Of a DNA stretch of 64,000 bases, positions 36,841-48,299 are shown one piece after another. Source of the stretch: Ailurus styani. Taxonomy: Eukaryota > Chordata > Mammalia > Carnivora > Ailuridae. The position numbers were made by a program, and so were the translations under genes. The stretch lies in the NCBI GenBank assembly GCA_002007465.1, contig LNAC01000018.1, positions 5,332,464 through 5,396,463 on the forward strand, written 5' to 3'. The notes beneath the pieces are model-generated. The model was not told where the DNA came from. It saw nothing but the letters and a program-made list of their open reading frames with translations, and searched no databases. Position 1 is the stretch's first letter. Each line of letters begins with the position of its first letter.

Positions 36841-37904
36841 CTCATGGATTCATTCAACCAGTCAACAAACACTACACTGAGCACCTACAACATCACGGGT
36901 GCTGGAGTAAGCAGAGAAGAGTAAAAATAATGCATCTCTGTCCTCCCAGAGCTGGCAATGCAGGGAAGGAGGAGTGGAACAAACACCAGACACAAATACA
37001 TTAAACACTATGAAGGGAAGAGTGAAGGGGGCGTGAAGAAGAGGGGAGTAAGAGAGGACAGTGGGGGACCTCGCTGAGGTCTGGGTGGCCCAGGAAGGCA
37101 TTCCAGGGGAGAGGACACTCAGGCAGGTGGTGGTCATCTGCCTCTCCATCCCTGCCCTTCAAGAGAACCCATTCTGCAGGCCCCACCTCCTGCCCCAAAG
37201 CAGGAGGTCCTCTGCTCTTAGCACCACCGTAGGCCAGGACTTGGGGGTGGCCATCCATCTGGTAAGAGCTCCAAGGACTCTGCCTTCAACCACAGGCTGG
37301 TATAGGAGGTAAACTTGAGTCTTCTTCTCGGACATGGGTAGCCACCCTGAAGCTTCTAGGCCAACTGCTGACATCTCGTGGCCCTCGATTATCTGCTTAA
37401 GTGGCTGGCTGTCAGGTACATGCCTATCAGATGGGGGTTGTATTTACCTCTGGTCCCCAGCACCTAGCACTGTTCCTTTACACATAATGGGTGCTCAAGA
37501 AATAGCTGTGAGAGGAAAATAAAAATACACCAATTTGCTAACCACTTTTCTTCAGTGACTGGTGCCCACAGCAGTGAGTGTGAAGGGGAGGGTAAAAGAG
37601 GGGAGGTCAAGAGCATGTCAAATCTAGAGGATGCAAGAAGGAAATTAGCACTGACTAATTTTGACTACTTTATAATTTGCATAAAGTTCAAAAAAGGGGC
37701 CCCAGTTAAAAGGAGCGCACCTCTCCCCAGGGATACCCTGTGGCCACAGCTGCTTCTGGAAGGACAAGCCTGGGCAGAAGTGTGGTGCGCTGTCAGGGGC
37801 TGGGCAGGGCGCTGCCTCTTTGCTCTCTATCATGGCAGGGGAGCCCCAGCCTGGTTCTCACTGTGGCCCCACCCCTCTGTACTGCACACTCTGGGGTTTG
37901 AGAG

Positions 37905-38112
37905 TCAGCTTTGAAGCCCGAGTCACACAGACCAGAGGCAAGCCACTTAACCTCTCAAAGCCTTAGTTTCTTCCTCTGTGAAATGGCGATACACCAGAAG
38001 TTGCAAGGATTTTAACTCCCTAAGGGCAAGGATTTTTGCTTTGTTTACTGCACTATCCCCAGTGCCTAGATAGCACTTGCCATTCAGTAGATATTCAATA
38101 AATGTTTGCTGA
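37905..38112 (+). repeat. MIR
   Basis: gccacttaacctctcaaagccttagtttcttcctctgtgaaatgg and cagtagatattcaataaatgtttgctgaa are MIR, ending at the target site of the young SINE at 38131. Confidence 0.75.
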
Positions 38113-38130
38113 ATAAAGACATGGCATATA

Positions 38131-38328
38131 GGGCGCCTGGGTGGCTCAGTGGGTTAAAGCCTCTGCTTTCGGCTCAGGTCATGGTCTCAGCGTCCTGGGA
38201 TCGAGGCCCGCATCGGGCTCCCTGCTCAGCGGGGAGCCTGCTTCCTCCTCTCTCTCTGCCTGCCTCTCTGCCTACTTGTAATCTCTCTCTCTGTGTCAAA
38301 TAAATAAATAAAATCTTTAAAAAAAAAA
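38131..38328 (+). mobile_element. Can-SINE, young
   Basis: Near-consensus copy with the ctctctgcctgcctctctgcctac tract. The 16-bp duplication aaagacatggcatata at 38115 and 38329 is perfect. Confidence 0.97.
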
Positions 38329-41300
38329 AAAGACATGGCATATAAAGTAGTGCCTAGAACACCCTAAACTTAGGAAATGGTAGCTATCATTGTCATTGTT
38401 GTCACTGGCATCCTCTCTGGCTCTCAGGGACCCTTTCCCTGGGCCTGGTTCAGAACTTAGGAGAAGGCCCTCTGGGCCGAGTATCCCAGGAGCTCCAGGA
38501 ATGTGGGGTGCCCCTCATCATCTCTCCCTAACTTGTAGAAGGCAGGAAGAATGGGGAAGTGAGATGGTCCCAAAGGGTCTTCCTGGATGGAGGAATGAGG
38601 AAGTGGGAGACTCGCCTACAGGCCAGTTAAGAGCTACCCATGCTGACCAGGGGAAGAGGGGACTTTGGGACCCTTGACCCTTTCACATCCAATCATGCAC
38701 CACCCCCAACACCAGAGACCCTGTGTTCAGCCCCCCTTAGCCACATGACCAGCAGGGGCCTCATCCCCCCCTCAGTGAGCCCTGCAGGCTGGCGCAGGCC
38801 CAGGGCTAGAAGGGAAGAAGTGAGATGGGAAACCCCACCCCATGTTTCACACCCCTCCATCAGCAACTACAGCGCTGTTGGCCACCTCCTTGGCCTGCAG
38901 ACTTTCGGTCTCTCTCAAACAAAGCAGTAGGGACTGCAGAATGTGAAGCTGCTGCCCGGTCTCCCACTGCTGAGTTCCAATGTTGCCGCCTGCTTTTCAG
39001 GGGCCCACCCACCACCCCATGGGATCGCACACCCCATTCTAAGCTCTCTCCCTCTGTAACCTCCCTGCCTGCCTCACCCACTATCTGTCATGTGAACACT
39101 TCCTGTCAGCTGGAAGCTCCCAAGGGGCGAATCTAGATACTTGTGGCCTAACTGCTATCCTCTCAGGGTGTAGTAGATAAGAGCAGTGCCCAGTGAACAC
39201 CATGACTGAGTTCACTATAGAAGCACGTCCAGGGCCTTCAGGGATGGGTGGGAACAGGATGGGACTGAGGCAAGAAGTCACTTTGGGGAGGAGGGAGTGA
39301 CAGCTGAGGGGCTGGAGGTGGCACAAAGCAAAGCCCAGGGAAGGGTCTTCTTGTCTGGAAAGCCTCAGCAAGAGCCTCCCAAAAGGGAGGCCTAGCTGGA
39401 GGCCAGAGTCATGCTTGCCTGCCACCCTCCACCCTGCCCCTGACACTCGCACCAGGGGGCCTGGCTATGCCCCAGTAAGTTTTAATAAATGGCCCCTCCC
39501 CTCGGCAGGGCTCACAGGGGAGGTTTTGTCTTGCTCAGCCCAGTTTCTCGGCATCCTCTCCTCTTATTGAGCAGCTGACCACTGTTCTTCCTGTTTCACC
39601 CTCTCTCTTCCCACCCATCCTCACTCAGACCCTCCCCTGCCCACTGTGAGCAGTCCCTGAGGCACCCCCTACCCACCAGCCTGGCTCCCCTTTGCCTGAG
39701 ATGGGGGGAGCTCTGCGTCATTCCTTTAAGAAAAGAAAAAGACGCAAGATCACCCTAACCCTGTGCACAGAAAGGAACAGGTGGAAAGCCACTACACTGG
39801 CCACGATAGAGACGAGCAGAAGAAACCTTGTTGGCACCTCACATCACAGGGAGCTTATGACCTTTGCCCTTGCCCTTTGCCTAAACCCAGAACCTGCTAA
39901 GAATCCACCGTGTCAGAAGCTGGGATGGGGTAAACAGAGAAACAGCACAGGCTCTGCCCAGAGGGAGCTTCCGGTCTCGTGAGGGCAACATGAGCATGAC
40001 CTTGCGCAGGGAAAGTCCTCAGTCTGGGGGTGGGAAGGGCATTCCCTGCTTTCAAGAGCCCCTGTCTTTTGGGAGAGCACAGGGAAACCTCAGCCCTACT
40101 CTCTGGCGGGGTAAGGGCTTGGGGTTAGTTTAGGAAGCCCTTGGAGAAGCTAAGGTTTTAGTAGGAGTGAGAAAGGAAAGAGACACACATCTTGACCCAG
40201 AGGAAAAGGAAGGACACACAGGGTATCAAAGACCCTACACTCAACCCCTTCACTACAGAATGAGAAAGTATTGCCTAGAAAGGGCAAGAGATTAGCTCAA
40301 GGTCACAAAACCAGGGCTAGGACAGGACATTGCCCTGCCTGTCTAGATGGATATGGGCAAATGGGCAGCCTGGAGCCACTAGAGGCTGAGCCAGGGAAAA
40401 GCATGACTATGAGAGGAAAGGGGGGGGGTGGCAGGACCCCGAGGCAGAGATAGGAAAGAAAGCCTAGGTTTTGGGGGTTTTAAACTTACTCCAGTGGCAG
40501 CAACAATATCCCATGATATTTGCAGTTTTCAAAGCTTTCGCACGTATATCAATCACATTTGTGGATTGCCCACCTCCCTCATTTTACGATGGGGAAACTG
40601 AGGCTCTGAGAACTCAAGTGGACCAATGCCCAGTGCCCAGACCTGCACTTCTTCACTGAGCCTCAGACTGATGAGGACTACCAAGCTATTGCACAGAGGG
40701 AGCCTGTGGCTGTGTGATGAGGAGGTGGGCAAGACCTTAGATGGGTCAGGTATGTGGAGAGCTCCTGGCATCTGGGAGTCAGTAAGTAGCAATGTTAGAA
40801 ACTCAGAACCAGAGGGAGTGCAGGGCTGGGCTGGGCTGGGCTGCGCTGGCCACGAGACAAACCATCGGCCCAGGAGGCCCCAGGAGAACTTCCCTTAATT
40901 GGGGGCCAGAGCAGATCAGGAGATGGAGTAATCCTGTCCCACATCCTCTGGGAGAAGGGGAGGGGCCACAACCAGACAGTCCAACCCTCACACCAGGGGC
41001 CTGGAGTGGGGGAGGGCAGCCACACCCCTGTCAGCAAGAAACCACAGCAAATCATAGTGGCCCGACTTTGCCCCCTACTTCCACCCACTCTGAGAGAAGG
41101 GGACACAATCACACAAGACCTGGGGAGGAGGCCAAACCCTATATTTTATAGAAGAGGAAATGCAGGCTGAGAGGGGAAGTGACTTATCTACCATCCCACA
41201 GAAATGCAGGGCCTGGCCTGGAGGGAACCCTGACAGACTGTGGCCCCGGGAAGTAGGGAGTTGGACACTGATGCGGACACAGACAGCCTGGTCCTCCAAG

Positions 41301-42108
41301 GGCTCCCCAGCTGACCAGGGTTGTCCCAGGAATGAAGGTTTCATCTTTCCTCTCCACCCATCCCAGCAGACACCTCCCCTTCCCTTGGGCTGGGAAGGGC
41401 AAAAGCTGAAACCCCCTCAGGGGACAAGAAGCAAAGTCCTTGAAACTCAGCAGATCCTGGGTCTAATGTATTCATTCCACACGTATACATTAAGTGCTCA
41501 CTGTGTGCTTCCATGATGGGGCTGCTGGGAGAACTGAGTTTGTAAGTCAAGGGTAAGTGTCACTGAGTGCCTGACTCTACTCCAGACCAAGAGGGTCCTG
41601 AGGGCGAAGAGGGAAGCTCAAGGGGCACTGCAGGTCCAGTCTCCCAGGGAGTTGGCCCTCCCAAGAAGGTGGGGAAGGCAGGGGCCAGGATCAGCCCTTA
41701 GGTGGGCCTGACTCCAGAGCAAGGGAGAGGGTATGGGAAAGAGGATCACAGGGACTTATAAAGGTGAGAAAAACGCAACTTCTCCAGTGTTCACCACTAG
41801 ACACGGTCACGGCCTCAAGATTCCTTGAGACAGGGACTCTGAAACCCACAGACTCCCCCATACACACTCGGTCTACCTCCTCCGGATCAGACCTGGCCAG
41901 CACGGAGTGTGAACCGTAACCCCGTTCGAGCCAAGTAACCCAAGTCACTTTCAGGGAGTCATTAACTGACCAGAGCCTCAGTCTCTCTGTCAATCCAATG
42001 GGAACAATAACCGCGATGCCCACAGTTGGTGAGAGAAGATAAGGAGATAACGAAGGAAGTTGGGTCTGCGAAGTGCGGGACGCAGAACCCTAGCCCCTGC
42101 TCCATCTG

Positions 42109-42590
42109 NNNNNNNNNNNNNNNNNNNNNNNNNNNNNNNNNNNNNNNNNNNNNNNNNNNNNNNNNNNNNNNNNNNNNNNNNNNNNNNNNNNNNNNNNNNN
42201 NNNNNNNNNNNNNNNNNNNNNNNNNNNNNNNNNNNNNNNNNNNNNNNNNNNNNNNNNNNNNNNNNNNNNNNNNNNNNNNNNNNNNNNNNNNNNNNNNNNN
42301 NNNNNNNNNNNNNNNNNNNNNNNNNNNNNNNNNNNNNNNNNNNNNNNNNNNNNNNNNNNNNNNNNNNNNNNNNNNNNNNNNNNNNNNNNNNNNNNNNNNN
42401 NNNNNNNNNNNNNNNNNNNNNNNNNNNNNNNNNNNNNNNNNNNNNNNNNNNNNNNNNNNNNNNNNNNNNNNNNNNNNNNNNNNNNNNNNNNNNNNNNNNN
42501 NNNNNNNNNNNNNNNNNNNNNNNNNNNNNNNNNNNNNNNNNNNNNNNNNNNNNNNNNNNNNNNNNNNNNNNNNNNNNNNNNNNNNNNNNN
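42109..42590. other. assembly gap (482 N)
   Basis: A run of 482 N bounded by GC-rich sequence. Left of it, minus-strand sequence reads cagATGGAGCAGGGGC, which has no splice donor and does not match the expected MEEE start. The true first coding exon and 5'UTR of PLEKHO2 therefore probably lie inside the gap. Confidence 0.98.
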
Positions 42591-42970
42591 TGGGAGGGGA
42601 CAGAGGATGCGGGGGACATGGAGGAGGGAGGGGGAGGGGGCTTCCGGCCAGAGGCTGACGGGAGGGACGCGGGCGGGGCCCGAGGGCGGGACTGGGGTGG
42701 GGCAGGACCAGCAAGCGCCTGAGGCGCTGGCGGCTCGCGCCTTTGAGGTTTCCAGACCCGAGAGGGCTGGGGTTGCAGGTCAGGCCCATGCGGCCCTGGG
42801 CGGCCCAGAGATGGGGGCACCAAGAGGCTCCTCCTTTTTCCTCCCCGACGTTGGGGCAGTGGCGACGACCTGGTCCTCTTCTCCCAGGAACCTCTTCGCA
42901 GGGCCGGGCCTGGACCTCGCGTCCGGTCCGGGTAATCGGGTAACGGGAGGACTTGGGGCTGGGGGCAGGG
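42591..42970 (-). promoter_or_regulatory. PLEKHO2: CpG-rich PLEKHO2 promoter region (likely)
   Basis: A very GC-rich stretch immediately follows the assembly gap, with many CpGs (cgcgggcggggcccgagggcggg, GC-box-like gggcgg cores). It sits upstream, in the minus-strand sense, of the place where PLEKHO2 exon 1 must be. No TATA box is evident. The transcription start itself cannot be placed because of the gap. Inference from position and base composition. Confidence 0.6.
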
Positions 42971-44023
42971 GGCGCTACCGCTGGTTCCTACATCTCAGGG
43001 TCACTCTGCAACTCCCACCCCCATCCAGTGGTAATCTTGCAGCCTCGACAGCCTTGCTGGGAGTGGAGTGTTAACACCATGCGCCCTCATTTTACATTTG
43101 GAGAAACAGGCCCAGAAAAAGTGACTGGCTACATCCCAGCCTCCAGCACCATCCCTGCCCCTTCCCTCTCAGCTCTCCTAGCCAACTCTGCCCAAGCTTG
43201 CTTCAGCAGGAAGAAAAAGTATATGTGGGATCAATAGTGACCTCCTTTGGCTTTGGCTGTTATAGCAGCAGCTGCACCAGTTGACCAAGTTCCACTTTCA
43301 CTGCCTTCTGCTGGCCCTCTGGCCCCTAAGCCACTTATAGCCCTACATGGAAAAGGGTAGCCTGGGGCCCAAGGGGGAGGAAGATGGGGGTCTACTTTTT
43401 CTTTATGACTGGGCCTGGGTGCCTTCATCTTAAAGGATCTGAGAAAGTCAATATATGCGGCAACCTCTTGAACCCAGTCCATGGTTTTATTCCCTCAATA
43501 CGGTTTATATTGGTTTACTCCCTCTCCAAAGCTGGGCCCCTCATGCCTGAGGACTCAGAAGATCCTGTACCTGGAGACTCGGAAAACACCTGCAGGAGAC
43601 CAGAGACCCTGGGGAATTTATGTTGTTGCACAGAAGCAGCTCATGGTTGGGGTGGGGTAAGGTCAGTTTTCACATCCAGTGAGCTCTAACTTTTGGAAGT
43701 GAGCCACTGATAACCACTTTGGCACCAGTTTCCCTACCCCAGCCCATGTTGGCCCTCTAGTTGTTGCCTCCACACCACATGCATTCATTCAACACAAATA
43801 TTTTATTCGCCTTAATTGTTTATCAGTCCTTACACTAATGGCTGGAAGATAATGGCCGGTCCTCTAGCAGGAGAGAAAGACATGTAAACAGATGAGAAAA
43901 GTATGTTAAATGTGAGGGTAAATGTATATTAGGAAGAGCACCAAAACCGGAACAAAGGGGCAAGATGGGCATTCTAGGCAGAGGGGAGAGTAGAGCCATG
44001 GCAAAGAGACATGAAACAGGATA

Positions 44024-44045
44024 GTGTGTGTGTGTGTGTGTGTGT
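44024..44045. repeat. (TG)n microsatellite
   Basis: Eleven TG dinucleotides in tandem. Confidence 0.9.
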
Positions 44046-44635
44046 AGGGCAGCCAGGCTGGAGAAGTAGACAGAGCTCAGTGCAGAAAGGGCCTCGAGGG
44101 CTGTGTTGAGAGGACTGTATTATAACCTCAGGGCAAGGGGATGTCATTGAAAAGTTTCTGGCTGTGGAAGTGATAGAGTCTCTTTTGCATGTACACCATC
44201 TTATCAACAAAACTCATTGAGGGCAGTACTTCATCCTGGCATTTATTCACTCAAAAGAATTTAGGGAGCCTCTGTCATCTGCTCACTGTCCTAAACTCCT
44301 CACATTTATCTCATTCAACCTTCACAAAAGTGGATAATGAACTAGGAGATAGATACAATTGTTATCTTCATTGAACCGAAGCTTAAACCTGTTTCAGTTC
44401 CCTTGACCAGTGAGTGGTAGTTGCAAGGATTCGAATCTCACCTGACTCCAAAGTCCTTGCTCTCGACTAAATGTTTTGGCAGCACTGTATGACTAGGCCA
44501 CACAGGATCTGGGACCTGCCTTGGAGGGCTGCAGAGCCAGTAGGAGGGCAGACAAGTCCTTAGAAGGGCTCTGATGAAAAAGTACACAGTGAGTGGTAAG
44601 AACTGCTTCCCAGAGAAAGGGCTGGAATGGCTGAG

Positions 44636-44720
44636 TGTAGGCTCCCTGCTCAGTGGGGAGTCTGCTTCTCCCTTTCTCCCGGTTGTGCTCTGTCAAATAA
44701 ATCTTAAAAAAAAAAAAGAA
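44636..44720 (+). mobile_element. Can-SINE 3' fragment
   Basis: Only the second half is present, from ggctccctgctcagtgggga through gctctgtcaaataaatctt and an A-run. 5'-truncated. Confidence 0.85.
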
Positions 44721-45277
44721 GAATATGATGTGGGTTTTTAACTTGAGCTAAAAATGGTGGTGCATTTACTGAGATAAAGACAGGAGAAAAACAGGTTTAT
44801 ATGGTGTTGGAGAAGGAGATTAAAACCTGTTCTGGAGAAAGTGAGTTTGACATGCCTGCCAGGTGATATCAGGAGGACAAATGGAGACAGAGTTGGAGTT
44901 CAGGGGAGACAGGCAGGCTAGAGATATAATATTGGGAATCAGCATGCAGCTGATAATCAAGCCATGGGATTGGAAAAGATAGAAGGGGGAAAAAAAAAGA
45001 TAAAGTCCTCCCACACTGAGAGGTCTTGGTGGGGAAAAGGGGCTAGTAAAGGAGACCTATATGGAGCAACCAGTAGGTAAGAAGAAACAAGGGAAGTGTG
45101 CTGTGGAAAGAGAAGAAATGATTTCAAGGAGGGAGGGTCACCTGTACCAGAGGTTTAATGAGTGTCAGTACCTGGTGATGAAGTAATGCAGGTGAGGTAG
45201 TGCTCTGGAACCTGGAAAACCCTTTCAGCATCTCTACAAGACTGTCCCTGTAAGCTTAGGGTTGTAAAGGCTCTTTT

Positions 45278-45494
45278 TTTTCTTAAAGATTCTATTTATT
45301 TATTAGAGAGAAAGCGAGCGCAAAAGAGTGAGCGCGAGCAGGGGAAGGAGCAGAGGGAGAGGGAAAAATAGACTCCCCACTGATCAGGAAGCCTGACCCC
45401 GGGCTCCATCCTGAAACTCCAGGATCATGACCTGAGCAGAAGGTAGACGCTTAACCGCTTAACCGCTTAACCGACTGAGCTACTCAGGCACCCC
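45278..45494 (-). mobile_element. Can-SINE with internal ttaaccgc triplication
   Basis: Minus-strand SINEC. The duplication tgtaaaggctctttt occurs at 45263 and 45495. Its tRNA-like end carries three tandem cgcttaac units. Confidence 0.95.
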
Positions 45495-45869
45495 TGTAAA
45501 GGCTCTTTTAAATATCAAATGAGATTACGGACGAAAACGCAGTTTGTAAACCGCCCAGTCCTGTGCTATTAATGTCACTGTTGGTTTTTATTAACGAGGC
45601 GATTAAAATTGAGACCACCGGTAAAAGCGTATGACTTATGGGAAGAGTTCTCGAGGAGAAAACTTCATAATGACGAAAATTCGTTCCTCCTAAGAGCTTG
45701 CTTTAAAACCAGGCTTGGGGTTAGGTGAGAGATCCGGGAGCTGTGCTGAGCTTCTTTTCTAATTGACCCTGCCACCGGCATCACTGAGGAGTACACTGAG
45801 GATGGTAAAGACTGCCCAAAGCCGGGAAGTAGGAAGTCCGGCCCAGACGTGAAATCCCTCTGGTTCCGC

Positions 45870-45962
45870 CTCCCTCCTCCACGGACCAATCAGGACTCAA
45901 TTGACGGGACCGCGGCGCTGGGACGGGGAAGAGGGCGGAGCCTGAGGACCGTTAATCAACTG
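45870..45962 (+). promoter_or_regulatory. promoter-like CpG patch with a possible first exon
   Basis: An isolated CpG-rich stretch in the divergent interval. It carries CCAAT at 45886-45890, gaccgcggcgctgggacgggg, and a GC box gggcgg at 45933-45938, and ends in CAACTG|GTAAGC, a good donor at 45963. It may be an upstream alternative first exon of PIF1, or the start of a non-coding RNA. No protein homology was recognised in the 72-codon frame over it. Confidence 0.4.
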
Positions 45963-46105
45963 GTAAGCGTACCCAGTTATTCATTCTATTCCTTTCCCTA
46001 CAAGGACTCATTGTTGGCTACTCCTACAAACCACCACTTTGGAAAAATTCCTGGCAGTCTCATATAAAACTAAATGTACACCTATTCAAAGACCCAGCAA
46101 TTTCT

Positions 46106-46287
46106 TTTTAAGATTTATTTATTTTAGAGAGAGCACACAGGGGTGATGGTCAGAGGGAAAGGAAGAAAGTTAAACAGACTGGTGCTAAGCATGGAGCCAG
46201 ACCTGGGGCTCCATCCCACTACCCTGAGATCACAACCTGGGTGGGAACCAAGAGCCAGAGCTTAATGGACTGTGCCACCCCTGATCA
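46106..46287 (-). mobile_element. Can-SINE, diverged
   Basis: Minus-strand SINEC inserted in the L1. Flanking cccagcaatttct / cccagtaatttct (46093 and 46288) form the target duplication. Confidence 0.85.
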
Positions 46288-46716
46288 CCCAGTAATTTCT
46301 GACTGAGATACTTATTTCTTAAAAAGTAAAGCATAAATCCATAGAAAGCCCAGATATCCATCAACAGGGAAATGGATAAACTAGTATATTCATACAATGG
46401 AATACTACTCAGCAACAAAAAGGAAACAACTACTGATAAAGCAACATGGATGAATTTGATTTGAGGAAATCATTATGCTCAGTGAAAGAAACCTGTACAC
46501 ACAAGAATACATAATGTATAACTCCATTTATAAAAAAATTTGAAACAAACTAAATCTATAGTGAAAATAAAATCAGAGCAGAGTTGCCTAAGGACTGAGG
46601 TTGGGGGTGGGAGAGGATTGAGGATGGGGATTGACTAGGTAGGAAGTGATATGAGGGAACTTTCTAGGTGATGATAATGTTCTCAGAACTTTGTGCAATG
46701 AAGGAAATGTCCTAAA

Positions 46717-46885
46717 TCTGTGTTGTCCAATACAGTAGCTTCTAGCCACATGTGGCTATAAAGCATTTGAAGTGTGGCCAGTGAGATTCAAAAACTGAAT
46801 TTTAAATTCCACCTAATTTCAATTAATTTGAATTTAAAATTAGCCACATGTGACTAGTGGCTACCATACTGGACAGCAGAGTTTA
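46717..46885. mobile_element. hAT-type fossil with inverted repeats
   Basis: gttgtccaatacagtagcttctagccacatgtggct at the left is matched in inverse by agccacatgtgactagtggctaccatactggacagcag at the right. Inserted within the L1 3' region. Confidence 0.75.
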
Positions 46886-47003
46886 TATCCTGATAAGGGC
46901 TTGGGCTGCACTGATATTTGCATTTGTCAAAACTCTTCGCATGATAAGCCTAAGAGCTGTGCATTTCACCATATGTAAAGTTTACATTAAAAAGATAAGC
47001 ATA

Positions 47004-47202
47004 GGGGCACCTGGGTGGCTCAGTCATTAAGTGTCTGCCTTCAGCTCAGGTCATGATACCAGGGTCCTGGGATCAAGTCCCACATTGGGCTCCCTGCTTG
47101 GCGGGAAGCCTGCTTCTGCCTCTCCCACTCCCCCTGCTTATGTTCCTGCTCTCACTGTCTCTTTCTCTGTCAAATAAATAAATAAAATCTTAAAAAAAAA
47201 AA
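47004..47202 (+). mobile_element. Can-SINE (cluster copy 1)
   Basis: Head ggggcacctgggtggctcagt, with A-tail. The duplication aaaaagataagcata at 46989 and 47203 is perfect. Confidence 0.95.
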
Positions 47203-47233
47203 AAAAAGATAAGCATAAAAAACAAAAAAGCAT

Positions 47234-47410
47234 AGGGGAGCCTGGGTGGCTGTCATTTAGCATCTGACTTCGACTTGGGTCATGATCTCAGGGTCCTGGG
47301 ATGGAGGCCCACATAGGGCTCCCCACTCACCAGGGAGTCTGCTTGTCCCTCTCCCTCTGCCCCTCCCCCCACTCATGCCCCCTCTCTCCCAAATAAATAA
47401 ATAAATAAAT
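47234..47410 (+). mobile_element. Can-SINE (cluster copy 2)
   Basis: Head ggggagcctgggtggct, with tail cccaaataaataaataaat. It again begins directly after an aagcata target. Confidence 0.9.
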
Positions 47411-47599
47411 TTTTTTAAAGATTTTATTTATTTATTTGAGAGAGACAGCGAGAGAGGGAACACAAGCAGGGGGAGTGGAAGAGGGAGAAGCAGGCTTCCC
47501 ACTGAGCAAGGAGCCACCTGTAGGACTTTATCCCAGGGTCCTGGGATCATGGCCTGAGTCAAAGGCAGATGCTTAATGACTGAGCCACCCAGGCACCCC
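47411..47599 (-). mobile_element. Can-SINE (cluster copy 3, in the tail of copy 2)
   Basis: Minus-strand SINEC ending gagccacccaggcacccc, back to back with copy 2. The A-tails face each other. Confidence 0.9.
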
Positions 47600-47630
47600 A
47601 AAATATTTTTTAAATAGAGAGGTAAGCATA

Positions 47631-47728
47631 GGGGTGCCTGGCTGGCTCAACCAGTAGAGCATGCAACTCTTGATCTCAGGGTTGTGAGTTCAGGCCCCAT
47701 GTTGGGGATGGAGGCCACTTAAGAAAAA
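47631..47728 (+). mobile_element. short Can-SINE (cluster copy 4)
   Basis: Head ggggtgcctggctggctcaac with the short tRNA-like body (gagcatgcaactcttgatctc) and no TC tract. It is flanked by ggtaagcata and aaaaaagcata. Confidence 0.85.
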
Positions 47729-47739
47729 AAGCATAAAAT

Positions 47740-48175
47740 AGTTAATGCGACGCATGTTGAAGTGTTTAGACGTGAAATATTCTGTTGTCTGCAACTTCAA
47801 AATGCATAACAGGAATTCATGAATGTTGAGATAGATGACTAGACATGTGATAAATACAACAAAATATTAATTGTAGACTCTTGGTGGTGGGTATATGGGT
47901 GTTCACTGTAAAGTTCTTTCAACCTTTCTGTATATGTTAGAATATTTTCAGAATAAAATGTTGGGATCACCAAGGGATGAGAGGAGAAAGGAGTAGGGGG
48001 TTATTGTCTAATGGGTACAAACTTTCTGTTCGGGATGATGAAAATTTTCTGGAAATAGTGATGATGTTTATGCAACATCAAGTATATCAAGTACTCCATG
48101 GCAATGAGTTGTATACTTAAAAATAGTTAAAATGGTAAATTTTATGTAAATTGTACTTTTTTTTTAAATTCAAAA
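47740..48175 (+). mobile_element. L1M 3'UTR-like fragments
   Basis: Phrases such as tcttggtggtgggtatatgggtgttcac, agaatattttcagaataaaatg and gtatacttaaaaatagttaaaatggtaaatttta are typical of old L1 3' ends. Confidence 0.55.
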
Positions 48176-48299
48176 GTCAAAAGAAAAAAAATGTTGGGGA
48201 AAAATCCATGTGGAAGTGTCTGTGCCTTCTCTAGAGGTAGTCTGGGGTACTGCACAGAGGGAAAGGGGAAGGGAGTAGGCTGTATGTGAATGTGCCTGG

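Larger units (their letters stand above)
46005..46990 (+). mobile_element. L1M fragment, sense, interrupted by SINE and hAT copies
   Basis: L1 ORF2/3'UTR text: aaagacccagcaatttc, ccatcaacagggaaatggataaac, catacaatggaatactactcagcaa, aacatggatgaatt and atttgtcaaaactcttcgc. Non-coding. Confidence 0.85.

Noticed and set aside
41962..42823. Open frames of 210-277 codons spanning the N gap
   Set aside because: They are open only because the N run contains no stop. Most of each translation is unknown residues.
45440..45480. Short direct repeats considered as a CRISPR-like array
   Set aside because: They are three contiguous 8-base units without spacers inside a SINE in a mammalian genome.
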